Of a stretch of DNA of 64,000 bases, positions 20,123-29,278 are shown piece after piece. The stretch covers positions 1 to 64,000 of the forward strand of contig JANQPQ010000004.1 in assembly GCA_028285445.1 (NCBI GenBank), given 5' to 3'. The position numbers and the translations under genes were made by a program. The notes beneath the pieces are model-generated. The model was not told where the DNA came from, did not search any database, and was given only the letters and a program-made list of their open reading frames with translations. Source of the DNA: Cyclobacteriaceae bacterium. Lineage in GTDB: Bacteria > Bacteroidota > Bacteroidia > Cytophagales > Cyclobacteriaceae. Each line of letters opens with the position of its first letter. Within the stretch, counting starts at the first letter, position 1.

Positions 20123-20824
20123 ATGGAAATTACTTTTTTTGGCCAATCCTGCTTCGAGGTTGTTGTAAATGGAAAGAAAATTCTATTCGACCCATTCATC
20201 ACAAATAACCCTCTTACTGAGGCACCTTCAGAATCCTTCAAGCCAGATTACCTCCTTTTGACTCATGGTCATGGCGACCACGTTGGATTCAAGGATACAC
20301 CAGATGACAATGATGCGCTTTCCATTTTAAAAAACTCTGGTGGTACGGTGGTGTCAAACTTTGAGATTGTGACCTGGTATCAAAACCATGGAATCGAGAA
20401 TGCCCACCCTATGAACCATGGCGGAAAATGGAGCTTCGATTTTGGCACCGTAAAAATGGTAAACGCAGTTCATACCAGCAGTATGCCAGACGGGTCTTAT
20501 GCAGGAAACCCAGCCGGTTTTGTGATATCCTCAGATGAAGGAACATTTTACCATGCTGGAGATACAGCCCTGCATCAAGACATGAAGCAAATCAGTGAGG
20601 AGTTTAACCTTGACTTCGCCATTCTGCCGATTGGCGATAATTTTACCATGGGAATTGAAGATGCCTTAAAAGCAGCGAAGTATGTTGGTGCAAATAAAGT
20701 AATAGGCATGCACTACGACACGTTTCCATATATCGAAATAGATAAGTCACGCTGCTTAGGGCTAGCCTCCGAGGCACAAATAGAACTGATACTACCAACC
20801 GTGGGTGAGGCATTCAATATATAG
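20123..20824 (+). CDS. Metallo-beta-lactamase-fold hydrolase (UPF0173/UlaG-like)
   Basis: A metal-dependent hydrolase of 233 residues. The metallo-beta-lactamase metal motif THGHGDH is at 47-53 (His48, His50, Asp52, His53). Further metal-ligand regions are [16 protein letters not shown] and GMHYDTFP. Length and the start [11 protein letters not shown] match the UPF0173 (YtkL-like) family, whose natural substrate is unknown. It lies 8 nt upstream of parA and so may share a message with the partition genes, but nothing in the sequence links their functions. No signal peptide: cytosolic. Confidence 0.88.
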   Translation: MEITFFGQSCFEVVVNGKKILFDPFITNNPLTEAPSESFKPDYLLLTHGHGDHVGFKDTPDDNDALSILKNSGGTVVSNFEIVTWYQNHGIENAHPMNHGGKWSFDFGTVKMVNAVHTSSMPDGSYAGNPAGFVISSDEGTFYHAGDTALHQDMKQISEEFNLDFAILPIGDNFTMGIEDALKAAKYVGANKVIGMHYDTFPYIEIDKSRCLGLASEAQIELILPTVGEAFNI

Positions 20825-20832
20825 CAAAACAG

Positions 20833-21609
20833 ATGGGGAGAATAATATCAATTGCGAATCAAAAAGGAGGAGTAGGTAAAACAACCACGGCAATTAACCT
20901 TGCAGCTAGTCTGGCGGCGTTGGAATACAATACACTTATTGTAGATGCTGACCCGCAAGCCAACTCCACCTCAGGCATAGGGCTAGATCCCAAAGCAGTA
21001 GAAAATCACATTTATGGTTGCCTGGTGAATGGTTCACCAGCTGCAGACGCAATTGTATCTACCGATATAGAATATCTCTCCATTCTTCCTTCTCACATAG
21101 ACCTGGTTGGCGCCGAAGTAGAGATGGTAAGTTTTGAGAATAGAGAGGAGAAGATGAGAGAAGCGCTAGAGCCCATTCGGAAGCAATTCGATTTCATAAT
21201 TATTGATTGCTCCCCTTCCCTGGGCTTAATAACCATAAACGCCTTAACAGCGGCCGATTCGGTGTTAATCCCCGTGCAATGCGAGTACTTTGCCATGGAA
21301 GGCTTGGGCAAATTGCTTACCACGATCAAAATCATCCAATCTCGGCTTAATACCAAGCTCGAAATTGAAGGTATTCTTCTCACTATGTACGATGTTCGTT
21401 TGCGCCTTTCAAACCAGGTAGTGGCGGAAGTCAGAAAACATTTTAAATCGATAGTCTTTAACACCATTATCCCCAGGAATGTAAAGCTCAGCGAAGCGCC
21501 AAGTTTCGGACAACCGGCAATAACCCACGATGCTGATAGCAAGGGTGCCATAAGCTACCTGAATCTTGCGGAGGAAATAATGGGCAAAAATGGTGTCAAG
21601 AAGAAATAG
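20833..21609 (+). CDS. parA: Chromosome-partitioning ATPase ParA (Soj)
   Basis: A 258-residue ParA/MinD-type ATPase acting with ParB on chromosome segregation. The deviant Walker A motif KGGVGKTT is at residues 11-18, and the IIDCSPSLG segment carries the Walker B aspartate. The C-terminal stretch [11 protein letters not shown] is characteristic of chromosomal Soj proteins. parB begins 2 nt after its stop. Confidence 0.96.
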   Translation: MGRIISIANQKGGVGKTTTAINLAASLAALEYNTLIVDADPQANSTSGIGLDPKAVENHIYGCLVNGSPAADAIVSTDIEYLSILPSHIDLVGAEVEMVSFENREEKMREALEPIRKQFDFIIIDCSPSLGLITINALTAADSVLIPVQCEYFAMEGLGKLLTTIKIIQSRLNTKLEIEGILLTMYDVRLRLSNQVVAEVRKHFKSIVFNTIIPRNVKLSEAPSFGQPAITHDADSKGAISYLNLAEEIMGKNGVKKK

Positions 21610-21611
21610 TT

Positions 21612-22517
21612 ATGAGCGATAAGCAACCGAAAAGGAAAAATGCTCTTGGGAAAGGGCTTGGAGCTTTGCTCGGTGATAGCGAACCAACCGATGACAAAAA
21701 ACAACAGGGCTCCGATCCATCCGGCGGAGACCTTAGTGAGATAGCGATTTCCAGCATTGAGGTAAACCCTTATCAACCAAGAACAGATTTTGATGAAGAG
21801 GCCCTTCAGGAATTGGCAGACTCAATTTCGGAACACGGCATTATCCAGCCAATTACAGTGCGGCGGTTAGATGATAACCACTATCAGCTCATCTCTGGCG
21901 AACGGCGTTTGCAGGCATCCAAGAAGGCTGGATTGAACAAGATCCCGGCCTATGTTCGATCGGCAGACAATCAGCAGATGCTGGAAATGGCACTCATCGA
22001 GAACATACAACGGGAAGATCTGAACGCCATTGAGGTAGCCCTCTCCTACCAAAGACTGATCTCTGACATTGGCCTTAAGCAGGAGGAACTTGGCAAGCGT
22101 GTGAGTAAAAACAGGACTACGGTTAACAACTACCTGCGCCTACTGAAACTCCCCCCCGATATTCAGGCAGGTTTGCGAGATCGTAAAATTTCCATGGGGC
22201 ACGCCCGTGCCCTCATAAATGTTGACAATGTGGATCTACAACTCGATTTGTTCCGGCAGATTATTGCCAGTGACCTATCTGTGCGTAAAGTTGAAGCATT
22301 AGTTAGGGCTGGGCAAAAGCTAAAAAAGGCAGTGGCCGGAGCCAAGAGTAAAGGAAAGACTACTCAAGATCCTGAAATACGGGAACTACAATCTAAGCTG
22401 GCATCTCACTTTGGAACAAAAGTTGAGATTAACTCAGAAAACAACAAAGGCGAAATTAAGATACCATTCGTGTCTATAGATGATCTCAATCGTATTTTGG
22501 AAATTTTGGAAGTTTAG
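21612..22517 (+). CDS. parB: Chromosome-partitioning protein ParB (Spo0J)
   Basis: Binds parS sites and spreads as a CTP-dependent clamp. Of 301 residues, the N-terminal tail (ALGKGLGALLG) is the usual ParA-stimulating segment. The ParB/Srx CTPase domain (about 40-135) carries ISGERRLQASKKAG, and ENIQREDLNAIE is the other hallmark box. A helix-turn-helix follows (EELGKRVSKNRTTVNNYL), then a C-terminal dimerisation domain. It overlaps the next gene by 38 bp, which suggests coupled translation. I found no parS site in the window. Confidence 0.96.
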   Translation: MSDKQPKRKNALGKGLGALLGDSEPTDDKKQQGSDPSGGDLSEIAISSIEVNPYQPRTDFDEEALQELADSISEHGIIQPITVRRLDDNHYQLISGERRLQASKKAGLNKIPAYVRSADNQQMLEMALIENIQREDLNAIEVALSYQRLISDIGLKQEELGKRVSKNRTTVNNYLRLLKLPPDIQAGLRDRKISMGHARALINVDNVDLQLDLFRQIIASDLSVRKVEALVRAGQKLKKAVAGAKSKGKTTQDPEIRELQSKLASHFGTKVEINSENNKGEIKIPFVSIDDLNRILEILEV

Positions 22518-23094
22518 TAGCAGGGCTGTTGCCACCCTGGCTTTTGTTCTCCCCCTTCTCTTATTCAGTACCATGGTTAAGAGTCAGGATCAACCTATTC
22601 TCTTGGATGATTCAACCAACGTGGATCTTGAAAGCATAGAAACTATTGAAACGGTGTCAACACGTTCACCTGCCCGAGCCACATTGTATTCGGCAGTAAT
22701 ACCTGGCTTGGGTCAGATTTATAATGGCAAATACTGGAAGTTGCCTATCGTGTATGGGGCCTTAACCGTAGGGGCTTTCTCAATTAAGAATCTTGACGAT
22801 AGATATCAGGAGCAGAGGCAAAACCTAATTGATTTCCGAAACGGAAACCCCCAAACATCCCAAAGTGAGCAAACTCTTATTAACAATGTTGACATCACCC
22901 GTCGCGACCGCGATTTGGCAATAATCCTCACCACAGTTATCTATGCTCTTAACATTGTAGACGCGCATGTTGATGCACACCTGCAAGAGTTTGATGTTAA
23001 TGAGAATCTCTCTTTGAAAGTGAGCCCAACCCTTACCAACGACTGGATGCCCGGCGTTAGACCAGGCTTGAAACTGAGACTTACCTTCCCCTAA
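22480..23094 (+). CDS. DUF5683-domain membrane protein
   Basis: A 204-residue envelope protein of unknown function from a Bacteroidota family (DUF5683) that usually lies between parB and dapB, as here. The N terminus is a signal-like hydrophobic stretch (about 15-33, ending near VKSQDQ). The family core is RATLYSAVIPGLGQIYNGKYW (broken by me at the family motif GLGQIYNGKYWKLP), followed by a second hydrophobic helix. A last hydrophobic stretch (LAIILTTVIYALNIVDAHVD) is near 140-160. ATG 22480 is chosen although it overlaps parB, because the next in-frame ATG (22573) would remove the signal segment. Confidence 0.75.
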   Translation: MISIVFWKFWKFSSRAVATLAFVLPLLLFSTMVKSQDQPILLDDSTNVDLESIETIETVSTRSPARATLYSAVIPGLGQIYNGKYWKLPIVYGALTVGAFSIKNLDDRYQEQRQNLIDFRNGNPQTSQSEQTLINNVDITRRDRDLAIILTTVIYALNIVDAHVDAHLQEFDVNENLSLKVSPTLTNDWMPGVRPGLKLRLTFP

Positions 23095-23111
23095 CCAACC
23101 GATTGCCTGCA

Positions 23112-23822
23112 ATGAGAATTATTTTATTAGGATACGGGAAGATGGGCAAAGCCATCGAAGCTTTGGCCAAGCAACGAGGTCACGAAATTGTCGCGACCAT
23201 TGGATCCCGAAATCGGCAAGAACTCGATGCCTTTTCTTCCCACAGTGCTGACGCCGTTATTGAATTCAGCAGTCCAGAAATTGCCTTTGAGAATATCTCC
23301 TGGTGCATCAACACTGGCCTGCCTGTCTTATCTGGGTCCACCGGATGGTTGGATCAACTTCCACAAATCCATGAGCGCTGTCAACAAAAGCAAGGCACTT
23401 TCTTCTACGCTTCAAATTTCAGTATCGGTGTAAATATCTTCTTTAAGCTGAATCGGTACCTGGCTAAGTTGATGAATGATCATGGGTCCTATGCTACCAC
23501 AATTGAAGAAATTCACCACATTCACAAGAAAGATGCTCCCAGTGGAACAGCAATCTCCTTGGCTGACGATATAATCCAGGAGATTGATCGATACCGCAAC
23601 TGGTCTGAAATAGCAGGTTCGGATAACCTTGTAATCAAGGCCCTTCGAGAAGGCGAAGTACCAGGGACCCACAGCATAATACATGAATCGGCTGAGGACC
23701 GAATAGAGATTAAGCACGAGGCCTTAAGCCGCCAGGGATTCGCCCTCGGTGCCGTGTTGGTGGCTGAATGGATAGCCGACAAACAGGGCATTTTATCCAT
23801 GGACGATTTCTTAAAATTTTAG
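23112..23822 (+). CDS. dapB: 4-hydroxy-tetrahydrodipicolinate reductase
   Basis: Catalyses the NAD(P)H-dependent step toward diaminopimelate and lysine; cytosolic. The start is ATG 23112 (MRIILLGYGKMGKAI) rather than the in-frame TTG 23103, because the glycine-rich nucleotide-binding loop (GYGKMG, 7-12) begins right after it. This gives 236 residues. The signature EIHHIHKKDAPSGTA lies at about 133-147 and includes the catalytic histidine and the DAPSGT substrate loop. Last gene but one in the parAB-DUF5683-dapB-lepB run. Confidence 0.95.
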   Translation: MRIILLGYGKMGKAIEALAKQRGHEIVATIGSRNRQELDAFSSHSADAVIEFSSPEIAFENISWCINTGLPVLSGSTGWLDQLPQIHERCQQKQGTFFYASNFSIGVNIFFKLNRYLAKLMNDHGSYATTIEEIHHIHKKDAPSGTAISLADDIIQEIDRYRNWSEIAGSDNLVIKALREGEVPGTHSIIHESAEDRIEIKHEALSRQGFALGAVLVAEWIADKQGILSMDDFLKF

Positions 23823-23888
23823 ATTATAATTGTAAGTTTTTCGCGGTAAAGGCTACTGTTGTTGAAATTTTCAGGACCTCAATAATAA

Positions 23889-25313
23889 ATGGAACTAACG
23901 GATTACGCACAACTTCTTATAGCAATACCTGTCTGGTTTTTGGCCAGTATTGGATACTATCTACTATTTAACAAAGCCGGGGAAGATGGCTGGAAGGGGT
24001 TTGTCCCGATCCTCAACTACCTAACTCACTTAAAGATAATTGGACGCCCTTGGTGGTGGATCTTCTACCTTTTCATCCCAATCATCAACGTATTTGTATT
24101 TGCTGGTATGTTAATTGAATTGCTCCGATCTTTTGGCAAGTCCAAGATCTATGAGCAGTTCCTTATAGTTGCGGTAGGAACTTTTTACATGTTGTACCTG
24201 GGTCTTGCTAAGAAAGTGCAATACGTTGGAAAGGCCACTGAACTTCCCAAGGAACAAAAATCTACTTCAAAGGAATGGGCAGAAGCCATTGTATTCGCGG
24301 TAGTAGCGGCAACATTCATCCGGTGGCTGTTCCTTGAAGCATTTACCATTCCTACCCCTTCAATGGAGAAATCTTTGTTAGTGGGTGACTTCCTTTTTGT
24401 ATCCAAGTTCCATTATGGTGCCCGGACGCCTGCCACACCAATTCAGGTTCCACTAACTCACCAAAAAATTTGGCTTACTGATAGAATTACTTCAGATGGT
24501 GTTTCATCCTATGTAGATTGGATACAGCTACCACAGTATAGGCTTCCTGGTTTTACTTCGGTTAAGAAAAATGACGTGGTAGTTTTCAATTACCCTCCGG
24601 AATTTGAACATCCGGTAGATTTGAAAACAAATTACATTAAGCGTTGCGTGGCAACACCTGGTGACATTCTAAAGATTACCGAAACGCAAGTTATGGTGAA
24701 TGACCAGCCACTTGACAATCCACCGAAAATGCAGTTTAAGTACTACCTGCTAACGGAAGAGAGGATTAACGAAAGGGTATTTGAGCGGTATGATGTTACA
24801 GATTATCGCCAATGGCAGGGGTACTATACAGTAGATACAACACCCGAGGTAGCCTCAGAGTTAGAGGCGTTGCCATTTATTAGGGAAGTGCGGTTAATGA
24901 CCACTGAAAGTGCTGAGCAAGGTATTTACCCCGACTTTCAGGCCTTCCCCTGGAATCGGGATGCTTACGGGCCAATTCAAATTCCTGGTAAGGGCTGGAC
25001 CATCACCTTAAATGAGGAGAATGTAAAGAAATATGGATCGGTTATCCGTGACTACGAGTGGAATGATGATGTGGAAATCAGAGAAGGTAAACTATTCATG
25101 GGAGGTCAGGAAATCCAGGAGTACACATTTAAGCAGAATTACTATTTCATGATGGGCGACAATCGCCACAATTCGGAGGACTCACGATTCTGGGGGTTTG
25201 TTCCGGAAGATCATATTGTGGGAAAAGCCTTTTTCATTTGGCTTTCATTGGATCCCAATGGCACCTTTCTTGGTAAAATTCGTTGGAGTAGATTCTTCAA
25301 TCTAATCCGGTAA
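23889..25313 (+). CDS. lepB: Signal peptidase I with N-terminal membrane domain
   Basis: Cleaves Sec signal peptides at the outer face of the inner membrane. 474 residues, much longer than E. coli LepB. Residues 5-115 form a DUF5684-like module of several membrane helices (VWFLASIGYYLLF, WWWIFYLFIPIINVFVF). The catalytic part starts with another helix at 133-152. The nucleophile is Ser158 (TPSMEKSL) and the general base is Lys251 (NYIKRCVATPGD). The C-terminal box MGDNRHNSEDSRFWGFV is intact. The extra N-terminal domain is common in Bacteroidota. Its stop touches the stop of the convergent ung gene. Confidence 0.95.
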   Translation: MELTDYAQLLIAIPVWFLASIGYYLLFNKAGEDGWKGFVPILNYLTHLKIIGRPWWWIFYLFIPIINVFVFAGMLIELLRSFGKSKIYEQFLIVAVGTFYMLYLGLAKKVQYVGKATELPKEQKSTSKEWAEAIVFAVVAATFIRWLFLEAFTIPTPSMEKSLLVGDFLFVSKFHYGARTPATPIQVPLTHQKIWLTDRITSDGVSSYVDWIQLPQYRLPGFTSVKKNDVVVFNYPPEFEHPVDLKTNYIKRCVATPGDILKITETQVMVNDQPLDNPPKMQFKYYLLTEERINERVFERYDVTDYRQWQGYYTVDTTPEVASELEALPFIREVRLMTTESAEQGIYPDFQAFPWNRDAYGPIQIPGKGWTITLNEENVKKYGSVIRDYEWNDDVEIREGKLFMGGQEIQEYTFKQNYYFMMGDNRHNSEDSRFWGFVPEDHIVGKAFFIWLSLDPNGTFLGKIRWSRFFNLIR

Positions 25314-25976
25314 CTACCAATCTATCTCAGTCTTACCCAAGCCGCGAAGGTATTCATTGGCTTTGCTAAAATGTTTGTTTCCGAAAAATCCCCTGTCTGC
25401 TGAAAACGGCGACGGGTGTGGAGATTTCAATACCAGATGCTTTACCCCATCAATCACCTCTCCCTTCCGTTGAGCATAGGCTCCCCAAAGCATAAATACT
25501 ACCCCACTTTTATTTTCCGATACCGCCTTAATAACAGCATCGGTAAATATCTCCCAGCCTTTATTCTGGTGTGAACCAGGGCTATGCGCACGTACTGTTA
25601 GCGTGGCGTTTAATAGCAGTACCCCTTGATCAGCCCACCGCTGCAAATTGCCCGAAGTAGGGACAGCCTTTCCCAGGTCACTTTTAATTTCCTTGAATAT
25701 ATTCACCAGAGAGGGCGGCATCTTAATGTTATCTCTTACCGAAAAGCAGAGGCCGTTTGCCTGCTGTGGTCCATGATAAGGGTCCTGACCAAGGATAACT
25801 ACCTTTAGATCTTCAAACCCGCAGTGATCAAAAGCGCTGAATATATCCTTTCCAGGAGGATAGACGGTTTGCGATTTATATTCACTTTTAACAAAATCAA
25901 CCAGTGTTCGAAAGTACTCCTTACTAAATTCACTTTGTAATTTTTCTTTCCAGGATTGGGCGATCTTAACGTCCAT
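25314..25976 (-). CDS. ung: Uracil-DNA glycosylase
   Basis: Removes uracil from DNA at the start of base-excision repair. 220 residues, normal length. The water-activating loop is GQDPYHG (Asp65). The other family boxes are present: LLLNATLTV, and the minor-groove loop with catalytic histidine HPSPFSADRGFFG near 189. Divergent from apaG and convergent with lepB. Confidence 0.97.
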   Translation of the reverse strand: MDVKIAQSWKEKLQSEFSKEYFRTLVDFVKSEYKSQTVYPPGKDIFSAFDHCGFEDLKVVILGQDPYHGPQQANGLCFSVRDNIKMPPSLVNIFKEIKSDLGKAVPTSGNLQRWADQGVLLLNATLTVRAHSPGSHQNKGWEIFTDAVIKAVSENKSGVVFMLWGAYAQRKGEVIDGVKHLVLKSPHPSPFSADRGFFGNKHFSKANEYLRGLGKTEIDW

Positions 25977-26058
25977 AGGCGATTACAAAAAGGGATTTTT
26001 CGGTATGTAATGGAAAGAACTTAAAGTACCCATAAGGCGTTAATTAAACAAAAATTTC

Positions 26059-26066
26059 TAATTTTG
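26059..26066 (+). promoter_or_regulatory. -7 promoter box very close to the apaG start
   Basis: TAATTTTG matches TAnnTTTG exactly and ends only 5 nt before the apaG ATG, so the transcript should start at or next to the A of the start codon (a leaderless or nearly leaderless mRNA). No good -33 TTG is visible. Confidence 0.5.
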
Positions 26067-26071
26067 AATAG

Positions 26072-26458
26072 ATGGTTACCGGCATAACAGAAGGTGTAAA
26101 AGTTAGTGTTGAGACTGAATATCAACCAGAATATTCCAGTCCGAGCCAATACCATTTTGTGTTCACCTATAAGATTACTATCGAAAATGAAAGCGAGCAC
26201 ACCATTAAGCTGCTCCGGAGGCATTGGCATATTATCGACCTGACTAACCGCAAAAGGGAAGTTGAAGGTGAAGGTGTAGTTGGCCAGCAACCAGTGCTGG
26301 AACCGGGAAAAATGCACCAGTACGTATCGGGCTGCAATTTGCGTTCGGGTATTGGCAAAATGTACGGCACCTATCTTATGGAAAGAGTGATGGATGGTAA
26401 GGAAATGGAAGTTGTGATTCCGACCTTTACCATGATTGCCCCTTTCAAACTCAATTAG
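26072..26458 (+). CDS. apaG: ApaG/DUF525 domain protein
   Basis: A 128-residue single-domain protein of the ApaG family (fibronectin type III-like fold). The family segments are YKITIENES, LLRRHWHIID, GEGVVGQQPVLEPG, and YVSGCNLRSGIGKMYGTY. The genetic link to Co2+ resistance and Ap4A in enterobacteria does not establish a function here. The start follows a -7 box by 5 nt. Confidence 0.93.
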   Translation: MVTGITEGVKVSVETEYQPEYSSPSQYHFVFTYKITIENESEHTIKLLRRHWHIIDLTNRKREVEGEGVVGQQPVLEPGKMHQYVSGCNLRSGIGKMYGTYLMERVMDGKEMEVVIPTFTMIAPFKLN

Positions 26459-26467
26459 AAATAATTC

Positions 26468-27253
26468 TTGAAATCTCTTTTCGCCATTTCAAGCTACTTG
26501 CGCTATTGGATGAATGCCATTGAAGAGCACTCTCTGCATGCTCCATACATTTATGAGCTGTATCTAAACGTAATCAAGCCGGAGTTTTCAGATTCACGAT
26601 ATATTAAAATTGAGCAATTACGATCTCAGCTACTGAAAGATCAATCGAAGTTGGAAATAACAGATTTGGGTGCCGGATCGAAGTATAGCAAGAACAAAAC
26701 CCGCACCGTAGCCGATATTGCTAAGCATAGCCTAAGTACGTCGAAAATCTCCAGGCTGCTCTATCGGTTAATAAAATACACCGAATCAAAGACCATTATT
26801 GAGCTTGGCACATCGCTCGGAATTAACTCGTTGTACTTATACGCGGCCGGAGATCAGGTAAATCTATCAACTTTTGAGGGCTGCCCAAATACTGCGGCTT
26901 TTGCTGAGAAGATCTTCAAGAAAACCGGGGCAGACAATATTAATCTCAATGTAGGAGCCATAGACGGCACGCTACCCGACCACTTGGGCCTAACAGGCAA
27001 AATCGACTTGGTTTATTTTGACGCCAATCATCGCTATGATGCTACCATGAGATATTTTGATCTTCTGATAAAGAAGATCCACGACGATTCAGTATTCGTA
27101 TTTGCAGACATCTATTGGTCTTCTGAAATGAGGAAGGCCTGGAAGGAGATTAAGAATAGCCAACTAGTTACACTCAGTATCGACCTTTACCAGGTGGGTA
27201 TAGTATTTTTCAAACCAGATATTCTTAAGCAAGATTACGTGCTTGAGTTCTAA
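26468..27253 (+). CDS. SAM-dependent O-methyltransferase-like protein
   Basis: A 261-residue class I methyltransferase. SAM-binding motif I is TIIELGTSLGINSLYLY (about 112-128). The acidic residue of motif II is in LSTFEG, and motif IV is KIDLVYFDANHRYD, typical of the O-methyltransferase/Methyltransf_24 group. The substrate is unknown. The start codon is TTG 26468: the preceding SYLRYWMNAIEEHSLHAP segment belongs to the family N terminus, and the first in-frame ATG (26510) would cut through it. It starts 9 nt after apaG, probably in the same operon, and overlaps the convergent gene by 4 bp. Confidence 0.8.
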   Translation: MKSLFAISSYLRYWMNAIEEHSLHAPYIYELYLNVIKPEFSDSRYIKIEQLRSQLLKDQSKLEITDLGAGSKYSKNKTRTVADIAKHSLSTSKISRLLYRLIKYTESKTIIELGTSLGINSLYLYAAGDQVNLSTFEGCPNTAAFAEKIFKKTGADNINLNVGAIDGTLPDHLGLTGKIDLVYFDANHRYDATMRYFDLLIKKIHDDSVFVFADIYWSSEMRKAWKEIKNSQLVTLSIDLYQVGIVFFKPDILKQDYVLEF

Positions 27254-27861
27254 TCTTTCTTGATCAACTTGATAAATAACTCATTCCCCTGCCTGGGCTT
27301 TAGGCTATTGTAACTCAGCTCCATCACATCTACAGAAAAGAGTGCCTCGAATAGCGCCGCATACTCCTCTTTTGATCCTCCGTAAGGCGGGTGATCAGGC
27401 CCCAGCCGATCTTTTACCATTTGAAGATCATTGTTAAATAGCAACCCTACCAATTTACCACCGGGCGTCAGTAATTCGTACATCTTCCTGACGTACTTAG
27501 GCCGTAGTTCTCGGTTTAGAGAACAGAAAAATGTTTGCTCAACAATCAAATCAAACTGTCCATCGAATTCGAAGAAATCGCTATGTACCAGCTGATCTTT
27601 GGGGAATCCAGGCACCACCTGAGCAAAGTTGAGCAATGGTGTTGCAGCAATATCCAGCAGATGAGTATTAGTAAAACCAGCATTAAACAAGTGCCTTGCC
27701 TCGTGAGCGTTGCCACATCCGGGTATAAGTATCTTAATTGATTTGTCCCCTAGCTGATCGAAATATTCCCTTAAAGGCGGCGTTATTTCTTGGGCATCCC
27801 AGCCAGTTTGATCGTGCAAGTACCTATCGTTCCAATATCGTTCTCCTAAGTCTAAATCCAA
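27250..27861 (-). CDS. Thiopurine methyltransferase-family methyltransferase
   Basis: A 203-residue SAM-dependent methyltransferase of the TPMT family. The N-terminal motif ERYWNDRYLHDQTGWD is characteristic. The SAM loop is ILIPGCGNAHEARHL and motif IV is FDLIVEQTFFCSL. Bacterial members methylate selenium, tellurium or small thiol/thiocyanate compounds; the substrate here is unknown. The start codon appears to be TTG 27861, since no ATG or GTG precedes the conserved N terminus. Confidence 0.85.
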   Translation of the reverse strand: MDLDLGERYWNDRYLHDQTGWDAQEITPPLREYFDQLGDKSIKILIPGCGNAHEARHLFNAGFTNTHLLDIAATPLLNFAQVVPGFPKDQLVHSDFFEFDGQFDLIVEQTFFCSLNRELRPKYVRKMYELLTPGGKLVGLLFNNDLQMVKDRLGPDHPPYGGSKEEYAALFEALFSVDVMELSYNSLKPRQGNELFIKLIKKD

Positions 27862-27878
27862 TTTGATTCTTGATTTTG

Positions 27879-27908
27879 TTGAAATAAGTCCATTATAAGA
27901 TATTTTTG
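27879..27908 (+). promoter_or_regulatory. Bacteroidota promoter of the coiled-coil gene
   Basis: TTG at 27879-27881, a 19-bp spacer, then TATTTTTG at 27901-27908: an ideal match to the -33/-7 arrangement of the phylum's main sigma factor. The ATG of the gene is 21 nt downstream. Confidence 0.72.
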
Positions 27909-27929
27909 GCTTTATAATAATCTATACCT

Positions 27930-28841
27930 ATGTCTGAGCAGGCAGATATACCAAAAAAATCAAATAAGACCACGATTATTATTGCCATTGTAGCAGTGCT
28001 TGTCATTGTTAATGGCATAAAGTGGTACCTCGACTACCAGGAAAAGCAGGAAATGCAAACCTTCTATGAGGGTGAGCTGGAAACTGCCAAAGTGCGATAC
28101 GACGAGATCAGCGCAGAACTAGACGAAAAAATTCTGGAAATAGAGAAACTGGGTGGAGATATTGAAGAGCTGACAAGAGTGAAGGAGGAAGTGGAAGCGG
28201 AAAGAGATCAGTTGCAAAGAACCCGCACTGCTAATAGAAAACTGATTGTATCCTTAAGGGATAAGACGGAGGGCTACGCCGAACTATTGAGAGCCAAAGA
28301 CAAAGAGATAGAAGAGCTTACGGCCCTTAACACGGAACTAATGAAAGAGAATACCGGGCTCAAAGAAGACCAGAGGGCGCTAAATCAATCAATAAATGAA
28401 CTAGAGGAAAACAAACAAGAACTTGAGGAGAAGGTCTCTATTGCCAGTAGGCTCGCTGCCGAAGAAATTGGTGTATTCGCTGTAAACGCAAGGGGCAAAG
28501 AGCGTGAAGGCACTTTCAGAGCCCGGCAGATAAACAACCTCAAAGTCTCCTTCAAGATAGCCCGGAATGATGTGGCACCTATTGAAAGCAAGACGCTGCT
28601 TCTGCGAGTGCTAGACGCAAATGGTCAGGTGTACTTCGATGTCGCCCGGGGCTCAGGTACCTTTATTAAGGATGGCAAAGAGGAATTTTACACTGCCAGC
28701 CAGCAAGTATTATTCGACAATTCTAACCAGGAAGTAACGTTCCTTTACGACAAGGGAAGCGAGTACAACAGTGGCAACCACACCGTCGAAATTTATACCG
28801 ATGGATACCTGATGGGTAGCAAGAGCTTTACGGTGCGCTAA
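27930..28841 (+). CDS. Membrane-anchored coiled-coil protein, function unknown
   Basis: 303 residues. A single membrane helix (about 14-31, TTIIIAIVAVLVIVNGIKWY) follows a short cytosolic N terminus. A long Glu/Lys/Leu-rich coiled coil follows (about 45-175, with IEELTRVKEEVEAERDQL and INELEENKQELEEKV). The C-terminal domain of about 120 residues is predicted beta-rich (INNLKVSFKIARND, KTLLLRVLDANGQVYFD, GNHTVEIYTDGYLMG). It looks like a periplasmic-facing protein with a spacer and an Ig-like or adhesion-like head. I do not recognise a characterised family. Own promoter; the rpsF operon begins after it. Confidence 0.75.
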   Translation: MSEQADIPKKSNKTTIIIAIVAVLVIVNGIKWYLDYQEKQEMQTFYEGELETAKVRYDEISAELDEKILEIEKLGGDIEELTRVKEEVEAERDQLQRTRTANRKLIVSLRDKTEGYAELLRAKDKEIEELTALNTELMKENTGLKEDQRALNQSINELEENKQELEEKVSIASRLAAEEIGVFAVNARGKEREGTFRARQINNLKVSFKIARNDVAPIESKTLLLRVLDANGQVYFDVARGSGTFIKDGKEEFYTASQQVLFDNSNQEVTFLYDKGSEYNSGNHTVEIYTDGYLMGSKSFTVR

Positions 28842-28853
28842 ATCCGTCTACTA

Positions 28854-28884
28854 TTTGATAAACCATTCAAATAGGCTACTTTTG
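28854..28884 (+). promoter_or_regulatory. Promoter of the rpsF-rpsR-rplI operon
   Basis: TTTG at 28854-28857, 19-bp spacer, TACTTTTG at 28877-28884: an ideal Bacteroidota promoter 25 nt before the rpsF ATG. A perfect inverted repeat, CTATTTGA / TCAAATAG (28851-28858 and 28867-28874, 8-nt gap), covers the -33 element and most of the spacer. Confidence 0.75.
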
Positions 28885-28909
28885 CATTCCATTTTTAAAC
28901 AAATTTTTG

Positions 28910-29278
28910 ATGAACAGAAATTACGAGACGGTATTCATTTTAACTCCCGTTTTGTCTGAAGAACAGATGAAGGATACTGTCCAAAAGTTCAAAAAGGTTA
29001 TCACTGATAATGGAGCTACCATTGTCAATGAGGAATCGTGGGGCCTAAGAAAACTGGCCTACCCAATTCAGCATAAGTCTACTGGGTTCTACAACCTTTT
29101 TGAATTTGAGGCAGCTCCTGACACGATCAAGAAACTCGAAATTGAGTTTAGACGAGACGAGAAAGTAATGAGATTCCTTACTACCGTGTTGGATAAGCAT
29201 GCCATTGCTTACAACGAAAGAAGGAGAAAAGGAGAATTTAACAAAAAAGCCGAAGCTAAGGAGGAGCCAGTATCATGA
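28910..29278 (+). CDS. rpsF: 30S ribosomal protein S6
   Basis: A 122-residue component of the small ribosomal subunit that binds S18. Start ATG 28910 ([16 protein letters not shown]) is preferred over the in-frame TTG 28907. Typical segments are [18 protein letters not shown] and [13 protein letters not shown]. The C-terminal tail is charged. It overlaps rpsR by 4 bp (ATGA). Confidence 0.97.
   Translation: MNRNYETVFILTPVLSEEQMKDTVQKFKKVITDNGATIVNEESWGLRKLAYPIQHKSTGFYNLFEFEAAPDTIKKLEIEFRRDEKVMRFLTTVLDKHAIAYNERRRKGEFNKKAEAKEEPVS

Noticed and set aside
20833-22517. A replication origin next to parA-parB
   Set aside because: No dnaA, DnaA-box cluster, gidA/mnmG or parS site is visible; these genes are not always at the origin in Bacteroidota.
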